Assembly: GCF_019931145.1 (NCBI RefSeq)
Contig: NZ_JAIOUV010000003.1
Span: 434,001 to 498,000 of the forward strand
Length of the DNA stretch: 64,000 bases
Direction: 5' to 3'
DNA from: Marinicella meishanensis
GTDB taxonomy: Bacteria; Pseudomonadota; Gammaproteobacteria; Xanthomonadales; Marinicellaceae
Part shown: positions 45,559 through 55,190 of the stretch, piece by piece
Layout of the letters: each line of letters starts with the position of its first letter
How positions within the stretch are numbered: the stretch's first letter is position 1
Notes under the pieces: generated by a model
What the model was told of the DNA's origin: nothing
Databases searched by the model: none
Seen by the model: only the letters and a program-made list of their open reading frames with translations
Program-made: the position numbers and the translations under genes

Positions 45559-47881
45559 TGTGGTTTCCGAAATGGTTGATTAATTCAAGTTCATGGATGG
45601 AATCGTAAGCGGTTCTGATCTGTTCGGCTTGTTCGACGCTGATGATGCCAGCGGCCAAGGTGCGGTCAATCAGGACCTGATAATTCTTGGTGGTCAGTGC
45701 CAGTCCAGTGGCATTGGTGACGGCGTTTTCGGTGTTCTGCACCAAACTCAAACGGGCCGACGCTTCGGCGATTTGAGCCAACACGCTGTTGTGTTCAGCC
45801 AGGTTCATGATGGTGGTGCTTTCGATCAAATCCAATTTGGTCGGTGCCGCAAAACTGGCTTGGTGAAAGGGTTTGCCCAAGGGAAAGATCATGATTTTCA
45901 ATAACAAGGCGGTGAAACGGCTGAAGGCACTGTTGATGCTCTTGTTGATGGTTTGTTGGCTGATGAAGAAACTGTCCCGCAGGGACTGTTTGAGGATGAA
46001 TTTGGTGTTGTCATCATTCTGGTTTTTTTGGTATTGCCGCAGCACCGCCATTTGGATGATCAGCTGCTGATTGCATTGCGCCAAAAAGCCGGTGAATTCG
46101 GTGTTGTTTTCTTTTTTCAACGACCATTTGATCAGCGCCAAATCGGCAATGAAGGCATAACTGGAACTCATGCGGCGGATCAAATTGGCGTGTTTGGATT
46201 GGCGCCAAATGAACCGACCCAACCACGAAGTCCGCACCGCATGCACCCAGATCTTGGCCAGGTTGTGCAGGATGAAGGCCAAATGTTTGAATAACAGGTA
46301 GTCCAGTTGTTTGCTGTCGACATGGGCTTTGTTCAGCACCTCGACTTCTTTGGAATACCAGGGGTGGGCAGACAAGGCCACTTTTTTCATCAGCGGCAGT
46401 TGATTGATTTCATGGCTGTTGCCATCCAGTTCCATGCTCAAGTGTTTGACCCGGAAGTACTGGTTCAAATTGTTCTCACTTTTGATGTGGTGGGCGTGTG
46501 AACCCAGCACCGTACGCAGCCAGGTCAATTGGTGCAAGCTGATGTCAAAAATGGAGTTCTTGAACAGGATGTTGGAATAACTCATCAACATGTCCGACGA
46601 GTTGATCAGTGCCATTTGCTGGATGTTGAGCAGCCGCTGGCGATGCGAGAACTGTCGGTTCAACTGTTTTTGCACCAGGCGGTAATTCAACAAAGCGCGG
46701 GAGTTTTGTTTTTTGATGTGGGCAAAATACCAGGAAATGTAGGTGGTGCTGTCATGGATCGGCACCGACACGGCGGCTGGCCAGATGCTGGCCGCTGCGG
46801 CTTGTTTGAGGTACATTTGTTTGATCCCCTGGTTGACGTTTTTGAAGCCGCCAACGATTTGGTTCAAAGGGATGAAAATGTCTTGAGCCGAACAGCTGTA
46901 ATACCGAAACAGGCCTTTGTAGGCTTCGTTGCCTTGGCGGATTTGGATCGGGTTGGCGGCGGTGTCGATGATGCACATGGCCGTACCCAACTTGGTGCGA
47001 TCACTCAATTCATTGGCAAAATCAGACAAGTTGACGGCCAAATAAAACACCGAAGAATCGGGCGTGCCGAGCATGATGATGCCGGTGAAGCTGAGGCGGA
47101 TGCCATGCACCGATTCGCCTTGGTGGGTTTCGATGTCGATTCGACCTTCAATCGAAGATTTGCCGTTTTCCAACAACTCATACAAGTATGTGGGGTTCAA
47201 GAATGGTTGCTTCTCGCCGCTGGTGAATTGCGGCAAATACTGTTTCTTTTGTTCCAGCGTGCCATGGCTCTGGATCAAACTAACGACCGACTCGGTGTTG
47301 ACGATGCCAATCAAAGCCGCCAGCAAGGGATCCAATTGTGAGACTTGGCTGATGACATGGGCCAACTCATGGCGGTTGAAGGCCTGACCACCGTACTTTT
47401 GTTCCACCGCCATGCCAGCATACTGATTGGACTGGATGGCCTGGCGAAACTGCATCATGTCGCGGTTTTTGTGCTGCAACAGTTGGCTGGCAAACTGTTG
47501 GGCCCGTTCAGAAACCGGTTGGAGGGGGATGTCGGCAAAGCGAAAATCGGGTTGGCCGTTGTACAAAGACTTTTCGAATGGGGTGACCAGCCAGCCATCG
47601 TCGATTTGTTCGAAGTGTTGCCAGTTGATGCGGTCCTTGCTGTTGAAGATGCGCAACAAGGGCATGGTGAAGAACAACCGCCGGATGTAACGCAAGTTAC
47701 CAATGATCATCACATTCAACAACAAAAACAGGGTGATGATGCCCTGGGTGTTGGTGATGAACTGCAGTTTATAAAATACAAATGGGGTGAAAAACCAAAA
47801 CACCGACAACAACCAAAACGGCAGCCGGTAATACAGGTGGGTTAAGGTCAGTAAAAATAATGTCAGGAGGTACAGCGACAT
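45548..47881 (-). CDS. FadE-like acyl-CoA dehydrogenase homologue, probably catalytically altered
   Basis: 777 residues. Two N-terminal membrane helices (LYLLTLFLLTLTHLYYRLPF and the following segment), then an acyl-CoA dehydrogenase-like fold with YAGMAVEQKYGGQAFNRHEL, SLIQSHGTLEQKKQYLPQF and IFIPLNQIVGGFKNVNQGI. The FadE-type C-terminal extension follows. The flavin/substrate loop usually written TSPxAGSDA reads NPTYLYELLENGK here, and the usual active-site block (QVWGGKGI-like, with the base) reads TVLGSHAHHIKSEN. It may have lost dehydrogenase activity or changed substrate. It lies directly behind the TetR regulator (6-bp gap). The assignment to the family is firm; loss of function is inference. 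Confidence 0.8.
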   Translation of the reverse strand: MSLYLLTLFLLTLTHLYYRLPFWLLSVFWFFTPFVFYKLQFITNTQGIITLFLLLNVMIIGNLRYIRRLFFTMPLLRIFNSKDRINWQHFEQIDDGWLVTPFEKSLYNGQPDFRFADIPLQPVSERAQQFASQLLQHKNRDMMQFRQAIQSNQYAGMAVEQKYGGQAFNRHELAHVISQVSQLDPLLAALIGIVNTESVVSLIQSHGTLEQKKQYLPQFTSGEKQPFLNPTYLYELLENGKSSIEGRIDIETHQGESVHGIRLSFTGIIMLGTPDSSVFYLAVNLSDFANELSDRTKLGTAMCIIDTAANPIQIRQGNEAYKGLFRYYSCSAQDIFIPLNQIVGGFKNVNQGIKQMYLKQAAAASIWPAAVSVPIHDSTTYISWYFAHIKKQNSRALLNYRLVQKQLNRQFSHRQRLLNIQQMALINSSDMLMSYSNILFKNSIFDISLHQLTWLRTVLGSHAHHIKSENNLNQYFRVKHLSMELDGNSHEINQLPLMKKVALSAHPWYSKEVEVLNKAHVDSKQLDYLLFKHLAFILHNLAKIWVHAVRTSWLGRFIWRQSKHANLIRRMSSSYAFIADLALIKWSLKKENNTEFTGFLAQCNQQLIIQMAVLRQYQKNQNDDNTKFILKQSLRDSFFISQQTINKSINSAFSRFTALLLKIMIFPLGKPFHQASFAAPTKLDLIESTTIMNLAEHNSVLAQIAEASARLSLVQNTENAVTNATGLALTTKNYQVLIDRTLAAGIISVEQAEQIRTAYDSIHELELINHFGNHNEN

Positions 47882-47887
47882 GCCAAC

Positions 47888-48511
47888 TCAAGTGGTCAAT
47901 GCGGCCACGGCAAACTGGATCAATTCCTGCACAGATTTATTGAAATATTCGGCTTCGGGCATTTGTTTGGCCATGCTGGATGCGCCAAAATCACCCATCG
48001 CATAAGTCAAGGCCCCGATGATGAAATGGAAGCGCCAAAAAATGGTTTCGCGCGGCAGGTCTGGACAAGCCAGCTGAATGGCCTCGGCAAACTCCTTGAT
48101 GATGGGGGTGTAGCGCTTGGCCAACAAATCGTGCAAAGAATCGCTTTGTTCGGCATAAGCCCGGGCCAACACCTTCATGAACACTTTGCCGCCCTGGTGT
48201 TCGTCATTGATCATGTACAAGGCCGGGGCGATGAAGGCATGCAAGATCTGTTCCAGGTTGCATGTTATTTTGCGGTCACCTTGATTCAGGTCATGCAACA
48301 TTTTCATGCGCACTTCAAACAAGTTGTTCAAACGCCGTTCCAAGACCTGATTGATCAGCTGTTGTTTGTTGCCAAAATGGTAGTTGATGGCCGCCAAATT
48401 GGTGTGTGCTTGTAAACTGATTTTGCGGATGGAAAGTTCCGCGAAACCGTGCTCAGCGATCAGTTTTTCCGTGCTGTTGAGGATTCTTTCCTTGGTTGAG
48501 AGGGTCGTCAT
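47888..48511 (-). CDS. TetR-family regulator of the fad operon
   Basis: 207 residues. The DNA-binding domain is TKERILNSTEKLIAEHGFAE with the recognition helix LAAINYHFGNKQQLINQVLER. The C-terminal domain resembles PsrA-like fatty-acid regulators (FWRFHFIIGALTYAMGDFG). It heads the operon tetR-fadE-like-fadN-fadA and probably represses it until acyl-CoA is present. An inverted repeat upstream (48570-48596) is a candidate operator. Confidence 0.85.
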   Translation of the reverse strand: MTTLSTKERILNSTEKLIAEHGFAELSIRKISLQAHTNLAAINYHFGNKQQLINQVLERRLNNLFEVRMKMLHDLNQGDRKITCNLEQILHAFIAPALYMINDEHQGGKVFMKVLARAYAEQSDSLHDLLAKRYTPIIKEFAEAIQLACPDLPRETIFWRFHFIIGALTYAMGDFGASSMAKQMPEAEYFNKSVQELIQFAVAALTT

Positions 48512-48569
48512 ACCATGCTTGAATTTTATGAGGTGTGGGCATTTTAATGGAAGTGTATTGGGTTATCAA

Positions 48570-48596
48570 TTCAAACGACCGTTTTAATCGTTTGAA
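48570..48596. promoter_or_regulatory. Candidate TetR operator
   Basis: TTCAAACG (48570-48577) and CGTTTGAA (48589-48596) form a perfect 8-bp inverted repeat with an 11-bp spacer; an overlapping one, AAACG-AC-CGTTT, sits in its left half. It is 59 bp upstream of the TetR start, the right place for autoregulation. Confidence 0.55.
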
Positions 48597-48868
48597 AGTG
48601 ATGTTATTGGCTTGGGTGGGGCCAACGACAGCGTTCGACGGCAAGCCAGGCAAATTGCCGGTAAAAAGCGCCATTCCTGGGGTCATAACGGTTTAATCTG
48701 ACACCCAAAGTTGTTACAATGCGCAGGTTTTTTTGCAGGTTGCCAAGGGCTGAGCAAGCCACGAATATTTGAGCAACTGTGAACGAGTTAACTAAATTTT
48801 TTAAATTAAGGCGTAAATTACAGATTTTAAAAGAAAATCTTGATTTGTGTGCCGATTTGGAGTAAAAA

Positions 48869-49288
48869 ATGTCTAAACAAAGAACTTTATCTATCATCAA
48901 GCCTGATGCAGTGGCGAAAAACGTCATTGGTCAGATTTACCAAAGATTCGAAGATGCTGGCCTGAAAATTGTGGCCGCGAAGATGAAACATTTGAGCCAA
49001 GCCGAAGCGGAAGGCTTTTATGCTGTGCACAGAGAAAGACCGTTTTTTGGTGACTTGATTGAATTCATGACATCGGGTCCGGTGATGATTCAAGTTCTGG
49101 AAGGTGATGACGCCATCAAACGAAACCGTGACATCATGGGCGCGACCAATCCGCAAGAAGCAGCGGCCGGAACCATCCGCGCTGATTTTGCCGAAAGCAT
49201 TGACGCCAATGCCGTTCATGGTTCGGATGCCGCCGAAACTGCGGCGGTGGAAATCGCTTACTTTTTTTCAGCCATTGAACTGAACTGA
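48869..49288 (+). CDS. ndk: Nucleoside diphosphate kinase
   Basis: Moves the gamma phosphate of ATP to other NDPs through a phosphohistidine. The active-site signature [20 protein letters not shown] carries His117. The N-terminal [17 protein letters not shown] and the [18 protein letters not shown] loop are normal. 139 residues. A GGAG site precedes the ATG, and an AGATTTT/AAAATCT dyad lies 29 bp upstream (48822-48840). First gene of the ndk-rlmN-pilW-rodZ-hisS run. Confidence 0.98.
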   Translation: MSKQRTLSIIKPDAVAKNVIGQIYQRFEDAGLKIVAAKMKHLSQAEAEGFYAVHRERPFFGDLIEFMTSGPVMIQVLEGDDAIKRNRDIMGATNPQEAAAGTIRADFAESIDANAVHGSDAAETAAVEIAYFFSAIELN

Positions 49289-49293
49289 TTATT

Positions 49294-50394
49294 TTGAAAA
49301 ACGCACCCATCAACCTGCTGAATCACGACCGCGCTGGTTTGGAAACTTTGTTCCTCGACATGGGCGAGCAAAAGTTCCGGGCACAGCAAGCGATGAAGTG
49401 GATTTATGGGGAGCAAAATCTGGATTTCGATGCCTGGAGCAATTTCAGCAAAGTGCTCCGGGCTCGACTCAAGGATGATTACCAAGTGGCGGTACCGACT
49501 TTACTCAGTGAACAAGTCTCCAAAGACGGCACCATCAAATGGTTGCTGAAAGTCGATGAGGTGAATGCTGTGGAGACGGTGTTCATTCCAGAAAAAAACC
49601 GCGGCACCTTGTGTGTATCATCACAAGTGGGATGTACCCTGAACTGTACTTTCTGTGCCACCGGCGCCCAAGGCTTCAACCGACACCTGACCACCGCTGA
49701 AATCATTGCCCAGGTTTGGGTGGCAGCCAAGCAATTGGGACACCACGGCCTGGATCGAAAAATCACCAATGTGGTGATGATGGGCATGGGCGAGCCGTTG
49801 GCCAATTACAGCCAGGTGCTGCCCGCCTTGAACATCATGCGGGATGATTTTGGATTTGGTTTGGCCAACCGTCGGGTCACCGTCAGCACCGCTGGTTTGG
49901 TGCCATACATCGATCGCTTGAATGCCGATGCCGATGTCTCTTTGGCCATTTCATTGCACGCGCCGCATGATGAGTTGCGCAATCAATTGGTGCCTTTGAA
50001 CAAGAAATACAACATCAAAACTTTGTTGGCATCTTGTAAGAATTTTATCCAAAACAAACGCAAAGCCCGCATCACCATTGAATACACTTTGATTGATGGG
50101 ATGAATGACCGGCCTGAGCATGCCCGGGCCTTGTGTAAATTGTTGGCCAACATCCCCAGCAAGATCAACCTGATTCCATTCAATCCATTTCCAGGCACGG
50201 CCTTCAAACAAAGCCAGCCTGAAGCCATTGAAGCCTTCAAGGGGGTTTGCATGAAAAATGGATTCATCACCACCGTGCGCAAAACCCGCGGTGATGACAT
50301 CGCGGCTGCCTGTGGGCAATTGGCTGGCGAGTTCATGGACCGCACGCGACGTTCGGCCCAAATCAAAAAAATGCAATTGGAGGTGGTGGCATGA
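49294..50394 (+). CDS. rlmN: 23S rRNA/tRNA adenine-C2 methyltransferase
   Basis: Radical-SAM enzyme that methylates A2503 of 23S rRNA and A37 of some tRNAs. The CxxxCxxC motif is GCTLNCTFCATGAQGFNR near residue 113; the mechanistic Cys near 340 is in DIAAACGQLAGE. VVMMGMGEPLANY and the RVTVSTAGL loop are also typical. 366 residues. The start is TTG (49294), the first possible codon 5 bp after ndk. Its stop overlaps pilW (ATGA). Confidence 0.96.
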   Translation: MKNAPINLLNHDRAGLETLFLDMGEQKFRAQQAMKWIYGEQNLDFDAWSNFSKVLRARLKDDYQVAVPTLLSEQVSKDGTIKWLLKVDEVNAVETVFIPEKNRGTLCVSSQVGCTLNCTFCATGAQGFNRHLTTAEIIAQVWVAAKQLGHHGLDRKITNVVMMGMGEPLANYSQVLPALNIMRDDFGFGLANRRVTVSTAGLVPYIDRLNADADVSLAISLHAPHDELRNQLVPLNKKYNIKTLLASCKNFIQNKRKARITIEYTLIDGMNDRPEHARALCKLLANIPSKINLIPFNPFPGTAFKQSQPEAIEAFKGVCMKNGFITTVRKTRGDDIAAACGQLAGEFMDRTRRSAQIKKMQLEVVA

Positions 50395-51134
50395 AGCCAT
50401 GCAGAACGTGGTTGATGATGTGCTGGTGTCTGCTGTTGGTGGCTTGTGGCTCCACCGGCAACCGCACCAAACAATTTAAAGACTCTGACTCGCAAAGTGA
50501 GCCAGAAAACAGCCCCGCCATGCTCAATGTGAAAATGGGTGTGGCTTATTTCGAGCGCAATGATTACGACACCGCGCTGGAAAAACTCAAACGGGCCTTG
50601 GAGCACAATCCCAAATTGGCCATTGCCCATTCGGCCATCGCCACGGTTTATGCCTCCATGAATGCCCAAATTGATGCCGAAAGACATTACGAGCTCTCGG
50701 TACGCTATGCCCCCAATGACCCAACGATTCTGAATAACTACGGAACGTTTTTGTGTCAACAGGGCAAGCCGCTGGAAGCCATCAAATACTACCAACAAAC
50801 ATTGGCCAATCCGTTTTACAAAACACCAGAAACCGTGCATGAAAACATCGGTGTGTGTTTGATGAAAGCGGATGATTACGTGCAGGCTGAAGACCATTTC
50901 AGACAAGCGTTGGCCTTGAATCCAAATTCCACCATATCGTTATATAACATGGTGATCGTCAGTGCAGGAAAAGGTGAGGGTATGAAAGCACGCGCTTTCA
51001 TCCAAAGGCTTGAAGGGTTAACTGTACTGGATGAGAGGGTCTTGAAAGTGGCTTACCAGGTGGAAAAAAAGATGGGGAATGAGCGCGCCGCACAGAGTTA
51101 CTTGGCGCAATTAAGAAAATTAAAAAAATCATAA
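50391..51134 (+). CDS. pilW: Type IV pilus biogenesis lipoprotein PilW/PilF
   Basis: TPR lipoprotein that helps assemble the PilQ secretin in the outer membrane. Lipobox LLVACGS (Cys near residue 19), then about six TPR-like helices pairs: MLNVKMGVAYFERNDYDTAL, LAIAHSAIATVYASMNAQ, PTILNNYGTFLCQQGKPLEA and further repeats. 247 residues, as usual. It is coupled to rlmN by 4 bp and precedes rodZ by 6 bp, a conserved neighbourhood in gammaproteobacteria. Confidence 0.92.
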   Translation: MKPCRTWLMMCWCLLLVACGSTGNRTKQFKDSDSQSEPENSPAMLNVKMGVAYFERNDYDTALEKLKRALEHNPKLAIAHSAIATVYASMNAQIDAERHYELSVRYAPNDPTILNNYGTFLCQQGKPLEAIKYYQQTLANPFYKTPETVHENIGVCLMKADDYVQAEDHFRQALALNPNSTISLYNMVIVSAGKGEGMKARAFIQRLEGLTVLDERVLKVAYQVEKKMGNERAAQSYLAQLRKLKKS

Positions 51135-51140
51135 ATCAAA

Positions 51141-52091
51141 ATGAATAATTCAACCGAAAATCCCGAAGTTAACGAATTGTCATCCTTAATAAAAATACGT
51201 GAAAACAAACAACTGTCTGTGGCGCAGGTCGCCGAAGGCATGAAAGTCAGCAAAGATTTCGTGCGCTACATTGAAGAGGGGTTGTTTGAAAAGTTGGGGG
51301 CGCCGACTTTTTTGCGGGGTCACATCACCAACTACAGCAAAGTGCTGGGTCTGGATCCGAGTGAGGTGTTGTCCTTGGTTCCGGCTCAGTTTTTGAAACA
51401 CCAAGAACTGCAAACGGCCGAAGCCATGGGTGCCAGCCCCTTGGCCAGGGTGCGGCGTCAATCCAATCATTTGGGTCGCTATGCCGTGGGCACCGCCTTA
51501 TTGGGCATGTTGGCCTTGAGTTTCTATTTCATCTGGGACAAGTGGTCCATGCCAGAGCGAAGCCTGACTGATCCAGCGGCCGATCTGGCGGCCAATGACT
51601 CAGGCAAAAAAGACAAAACCATCACCTATTCATCGCTGTTGCCACAAGTCGCCGGGCCGCAACAAAATTCAGCCAGCACGGAAGCCGCCACCGATGCAGA
51701 AGACGCCGATGAAACCCCGGACGCCGATGCCACCACGGTCAATGCCGATGAAGAAATGGGCGATGACACCGAGCCCAATGACGTGCCCCAATCACCGATG
51801 GTGATGGCGCAGGAATCGCTGTCTGATGAACTGATCTCAGAGCCGGTTTATGCCATTCGCATGGAATTGCAAGAACAGGCTTGGGTTTCCATCAAAACCT
51901 TGGACGGTGAATCCATCGTATCAGACTTGATTGGACCTGGTTTGCGTGAATACCAATCCAATGAGCCCATGCATTTTCGCATTGGCAATGCCACCAAATT
52001 GCAGCTGTTGATCAATGATCGTCCGGTGGAGTTGGGCGAAGTCATCAAGCGCGATGTGGCTGATTTTGAATGGCCTTTGAATCCCAGCTGA
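51141..52091 (+). CDS. rodZ: Cell-shape protein RodZ
   Basis: Links MreB filaments to the elongation machinery. N-terminal HTH (VAQVAEGMKVSKDFVRYIEE, then LGAPTFLRGHITNYSKVLGL), a membrane helix near residue 110 (YAVGTALLGMLALSFYFIW), an acidic low-complexity periplasmic linker (residues ~150-225, many Asp, Thr, Ala), and the beta-rich DUF4115 domain (LQEQAWVSIKTLDGESIVSD). 316 residues. Type II membrane orientation. Confidence 0.93.
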   Translation: MNNSTENPEVNELSSLIKIRENKQLSVAQVAEGMKVSKDFVRYIEEGLFEKLGAPTFLRGHITNYSKVLGLDPSEVLSLVPAQFLKHQELQTAEAMGASPLARVRRQSNHLGRYAVGTALLGMLALSFYFIWDKWSMPERSLTDPAADLAANDSGKKDKTITYSSLLPQVAGPQQNSASTEAATDAEDADETPDADATTVNADEEMGDDTEPNDVPQSPMVMAQESLSDELISEPVYAIRMELQEQAWVSIKTLDGESIVSDLIGPGLREYQSNEPMHFRIGNATKLQLLINDRPVELGEVIKRDVADFEWPLNPS

Positions 52092-52176
52092 GAACCCATT
52101 GCTGCGGAGCGCATCAGCGGGCTGTATCTCCGGGCCCGGCTCGTATAAAATAGGCCCTTTTCTTTTGAGCTGAATT

Positions 52177-53451
52177 TTGAGCAAAACAGTTGAACGCCTG
52201 CGCGGGATGTATGATGTCACACCAGACCAAGCCTGGGTCTGGCAAAAGCTAGAAACCACCGTCACCCAAATCCTGCAGCAATACGGCTATCAGGAAATCC
52301 GCTTTCCCATCTTAGAAAAAACCGCCTTGTTTCATTCGGCCATTGGTGAAGTCACCGATGTGGTGGAAAAAGAGATGTTCACTTTTGACAGCCGCAAAGG
52401 CGAGTCCATCAGCATGCGACCAGAAGGCACGGCATCCACCGTGCGCATGGTGCTGCAAAATGGCCTGATCTTCAATGACCCACAAAAACTCTATTACAAC
52501 GGTCCCATGTTTCGCCATGAAAAACCCCAGCGCGGACGCAATCGGCAATTTTCCCAAGTGGGCGCCGAAGTGTTTGGCTTTGAGGGCCCGGATGTGGATG
52601 CCGAACTGTTGTTGATGACCTGCCAAATGTGGCAACAATTGGGCTTAAAGAACGTGCGTTTGGAACTGAATACCCTGGGCACGCCTGCTTGTCGAGAAAA
52701 CTACCGGCAGGTGTTGATTGCTCATTTTGAACAGCACCTGGATGTGCTCGATGAAGAAGCCAAAAAACGTTTGCACAGCAACCCGCTGCGAATCCTGGAT
52801 TCTAAAAACCCAGCGATGCGACCGGTGATTGAATCGGCGCCGGTGATCAGTGATCACCTCAATGCCGAAGCCGAAACCCATTTTCAAGGTTTGTGTGACA
52901 TCCTGGATGCCTGTGGCTTGGATTATCAGATCAACCGCAAATTGGTGCGGGGCTTGGATTATTATTCGCACAATGTGTTTGAGTGGATCACCGATGATTT
53001 GGGGGCGCAGGGCACCATTTGTGCCGGTGGTCGCTATGATCGATTGGTGGAAATGCAAGGCGGCAAGCCGACGCCAGCCACGGGATTTGCCATGGGTCTG
53101 GACCGTTTGGTTGAGCTGATTCTGGAACACCAATTGTGGCAAGCCGAAGCGACCGCCGATGTGTATCTGGTGCGCGACAAAGCGGTGCCAGTACCGGCGG
53201 TGTTGGCCTTGACTGAACAACTGCGTCAAGCCATACCCGGTTTGCGCATGACAGTCTCCATGGGTCAGGCTTCCTTCAAATCTCAATTCAAAAAAGCCGA
53301 TAAGTCAGGGGCTGAATTCGCTATAATAATTGGCCTGGAAGAACATGAACAGCAGATGTTCTCCGTCAAAGCGTTGCATGACAGGAACATGGCCCAGCAG
53401 CAGCTGTCTTACCCTGCATTGGTGAGTTTCCTGCAACAACATCTGACATAA
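52177..53451 (+). CDS. hisS: Histidyl-tRNA synthetase
   Basis: Class II aminoacyl-tRNA synthetase that charges tRNA-His. Motif 1 region YQEIRFPILEKTALFHSAIG, motif 2 MFRHEKPQRGRNRQFSQVGAE, HisRS-specific LVRGLDYYSHNVFEW and AGGRYDRLVE, motif 3 TGFAMGLDRLVEL; anticodon-binding domain at the end. 424 residues. The start is TTG at 52177, with the MSKTVERLRGMYDV N-terminus expected for the family; a TATAAA lies 33 bp upstream. Confidence 0.97.
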   Translation: MSKTVERLRGMYDVTPDQAWVWQKLETTVTQILQQYGYQEIRFPILEKTALFHSAIGEVTDVVEKEMFTFDSRKGESISMRPEGTASTVRMVLQNGLIFNDPQKLYYNGPMFRHEKPQRGRNRQFSQVGAEVFGFEGPDVDAELLLMTCQMWQQLGLKNVRLELNTLGTPACRENYRQVLIAHFEQHLDVLDEEAKKRLHSNPLRILDSKNPAMRPVIESAPVISDHLNAEAETHFQGLCDILDACGLDYQINRKLVRGLDYYSHNVFEWITDDLGAQGTICAGGRYDRLVEMQGGKPTPATGFAMGLDRLVELILEHQLWQAEATADVYLVRDKAVPVPAVLALTEQLRQAIPGLRMTVSMGQASFKSQFKKADKSGAEFAIIIGLEEHEQQMFSVKALHDRNMAQQQLSYPALVSFLQQHLT

Positions 53452-53466
53452 CACAATGGTGAGTCC

Positions 53467-54531
53467 ATGGATCAAGAATTAAAACAACGGTTAATCGGGG
53501 CTTCGGTCATCATTGCTTTGGCCATCATTTTTGTGCCGATGCTGTTTGACGGTGAAATGGAACAAAAAAACAACCAGAACATCAGCATCAACATCCCTGA
53601 GCCCGGTAAAAACAACCTGGAAGTGAAAAAGTTTGAGCTGGACAAACCGGTGGTTGAAACCAAGAATTTGCCACCGGGTGACACCGAATTGATGGTGGAC
53701 AATGAACAACCACTGTTGGTCGACAAAGACCAAGCCAACCCCATCACGGTGCCACCGGCCAACACCGACAGCGGCGATGCCACCTACAACAACCAGCCAC
53801 CGGCTGAACAACCGCAACCGGTGGCCACCCAACCGTTGGCGCAAGCCGGCAATACCGAACCAGCGACCCAACCTGAGCCACCGGTACAACAGCCGACGCA
53901 GCGGCCCGAGCAAAGACCCGAACAGCGGCCCGCACAACCGCCCAGCAACCAAACCACCAGTCGACCCACAGTGACCCCAAGCAGCACGCCGGTGGCCGCT
54001 GCCAGCCAAGTGCTGCGGGTGAAGCTGGGCAGCTTCTCCCAACAAGGCAATGCCGAGCGGGTGAAAAGCAGCTTGTTACAAAACAACATCCAGGCCATTG
54101 TGGAATACAACCCCGAACTGAAACTGTATCGGGTGTGGTCCCAAGACCTGTACCAGGACGCAGCCAGAGCCAACAGCTATGTGCAAGCGGTGGAGCGCAT
54201 GAACCTCAACATCGGCACGCCCAAAGTGATCACCCTGAACGCCAATGAAGTGGCACAGATGGCCGCACAAGGTCAAATGGGCTGGGTGGTGCAGCTGGGC
54301 AGTTTTTCGGCCAAAAACAACGCCATCGAATTGCGCAACAAAGTCAAAGCCGCGGGTTTTGATGGCTATGTGGATGTGATCACCAACGCCAGTGGCAAAC
54401 AATTGTATCGCTTGCGCATCGGACCTTTGATGGAACGTGTCGATGCCGAACAAACCCAGCGCCAAATCAAACAAAAACTGAAACTGGACGGGTTGGTGAA
54501 AAACCACGAGCTGACTCAAATCGTCAACTGA
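53467..54531 (+). CDS. SPOR-domain cell-envelope protein (DedD-like)
   Basis: 354 residues: a cytoplasmic stub, one membrane helix (LIGASVIIALAIIFVPMLFD), a long Pro/Gln/Thr-rich periplasmic linker (residues ~90-175, with RPEQRPEQRPAQPP repeats), then two SPOR domains (VLRVKLGSFSQQGNAERVKS and WVVQLGSFSAKNNAIELRNK). SPOR domains bind denuded septal peptidoglycan; a single-pass protein with this layout suits DedD or a related divisome factor. It overlaps cvpA by 1 bp, and the order SPOR-cvpA-purF matches dedD-cvpA-purF of enterobacteria. Confidence 0.9.
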   Translation: MDQELKQRLIGASVIIALAIIFVPMLFDGEMEQKNNQNISINIPEPGKNNLEVKKFELDKPVVETKNLPPGDTELMVDNEQPLLVDKDQANPITVPPANTDSGDATYNNQPPAEQPQPVATQPLAQAGNTEPATQPEPPVQQPTQRPEQRPEQRPAQPPSNQTTSRPTVTPSSTPVAAASQVLRVKLGSFSQQGNAERVKSSLLQNNIQAIVEYNPELKLYRVWSQDLYQDAARANSYVQAVERMNLNIGTPKVITLNANEVAQMAAQGQMGWVVQLGSFSAKNNAIELRNKVKAAGFDGYVDVITNASGKQLYRLRIGPLMERVDAEQTQRQIKQKLKLDGLVKNHELTQIVN

Positions 54532-55190
54532 TGAACTGGTTTGACCTCACCATCATTGGCATCCTGACCCTGTCGGTCATTGTCAGCCTGTTTCGTGGTT
54601 TGATTCGAGAGGTGCTGTCATTGGTCATTTGGATCGGTGCCTTTTGGCTGGCATGGACCTTTGTTGACCAAGGGGCGGCGTGGTTACAACCGTTCATTGA
54701 CTTGCCATCGGCGCGGCACCTGTTGTCTTTCATTGCGTTGTTTTTGGCGGCCTTGATCGTCGGTGGTTTGATCAATTATTTGGTTGGCAAAGTGATCACC
54801 AAAACCGGATTGGGCCCCACAGATCGTTTTTTTGGTATGTTTTTTGGCTTGGCCCGTGGGGTGTTGGCAGTGACTTTGTTGGTCTTGTTCCTCCAAGCCA
54901 CCCCCTTGTCGCAGGACCCCTGGTGGAAAGACTCAAAAATGACCCCACATTTTGCCAAGCTGGCCGATTGGGTGAAAGCACAAATGCCGGAAGATCTGGC
55001 TGAATATTTTTCCTTCATCAACCCGGAAAAATTACAAGAAACACTGAACCCGGCCTTGTCAGGCGCACTGAGTGGCCAGACCGGGCAAGATGAAACGAGC
55101 GACACCCCCAATGATGGGGCGTCGGAATCACAAGAACCACCTGCCAACTCTGAGGCAGATCAACAACCTGAAGGGGACCCTGGACTGTAA
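54531..55190 (+). CDS. cvpA: CvpA family membrane protein
   Basis: Polytopic inner-membrane protein (colicin V production in E. coli; broadly tied to envelope stress). Four hydrophobic segments; the conserved N-terminus [20 protein letters not shown] and [20 protein letters not shown]. 219 residues; the C-terminal tail is hydrophilic ([20 protein letters not shown]). It is joined to its neighbours by one-base overlaps on both sides (TGATG, TAATG). Confidence 0.93.
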   Translation: MNWFDLTIIGILTLSVIVSLFRGLIREVLSLVIWIGAFWLAWTFVDQGAAWLQPFIDLPSARHLLSFIALFLAALIVGGLINYLVGKVITKTGLGPTDRFFGMFFGLARGVLAVTLLVLFLQATPLSQDPWWKDSKMTPHFAKLADWVKAQMPEDLAEYFSFINPEKLQETLNPALSGALSGQTGQDETSDTPNDGASESQEPPANSEADQQPEGDPGL

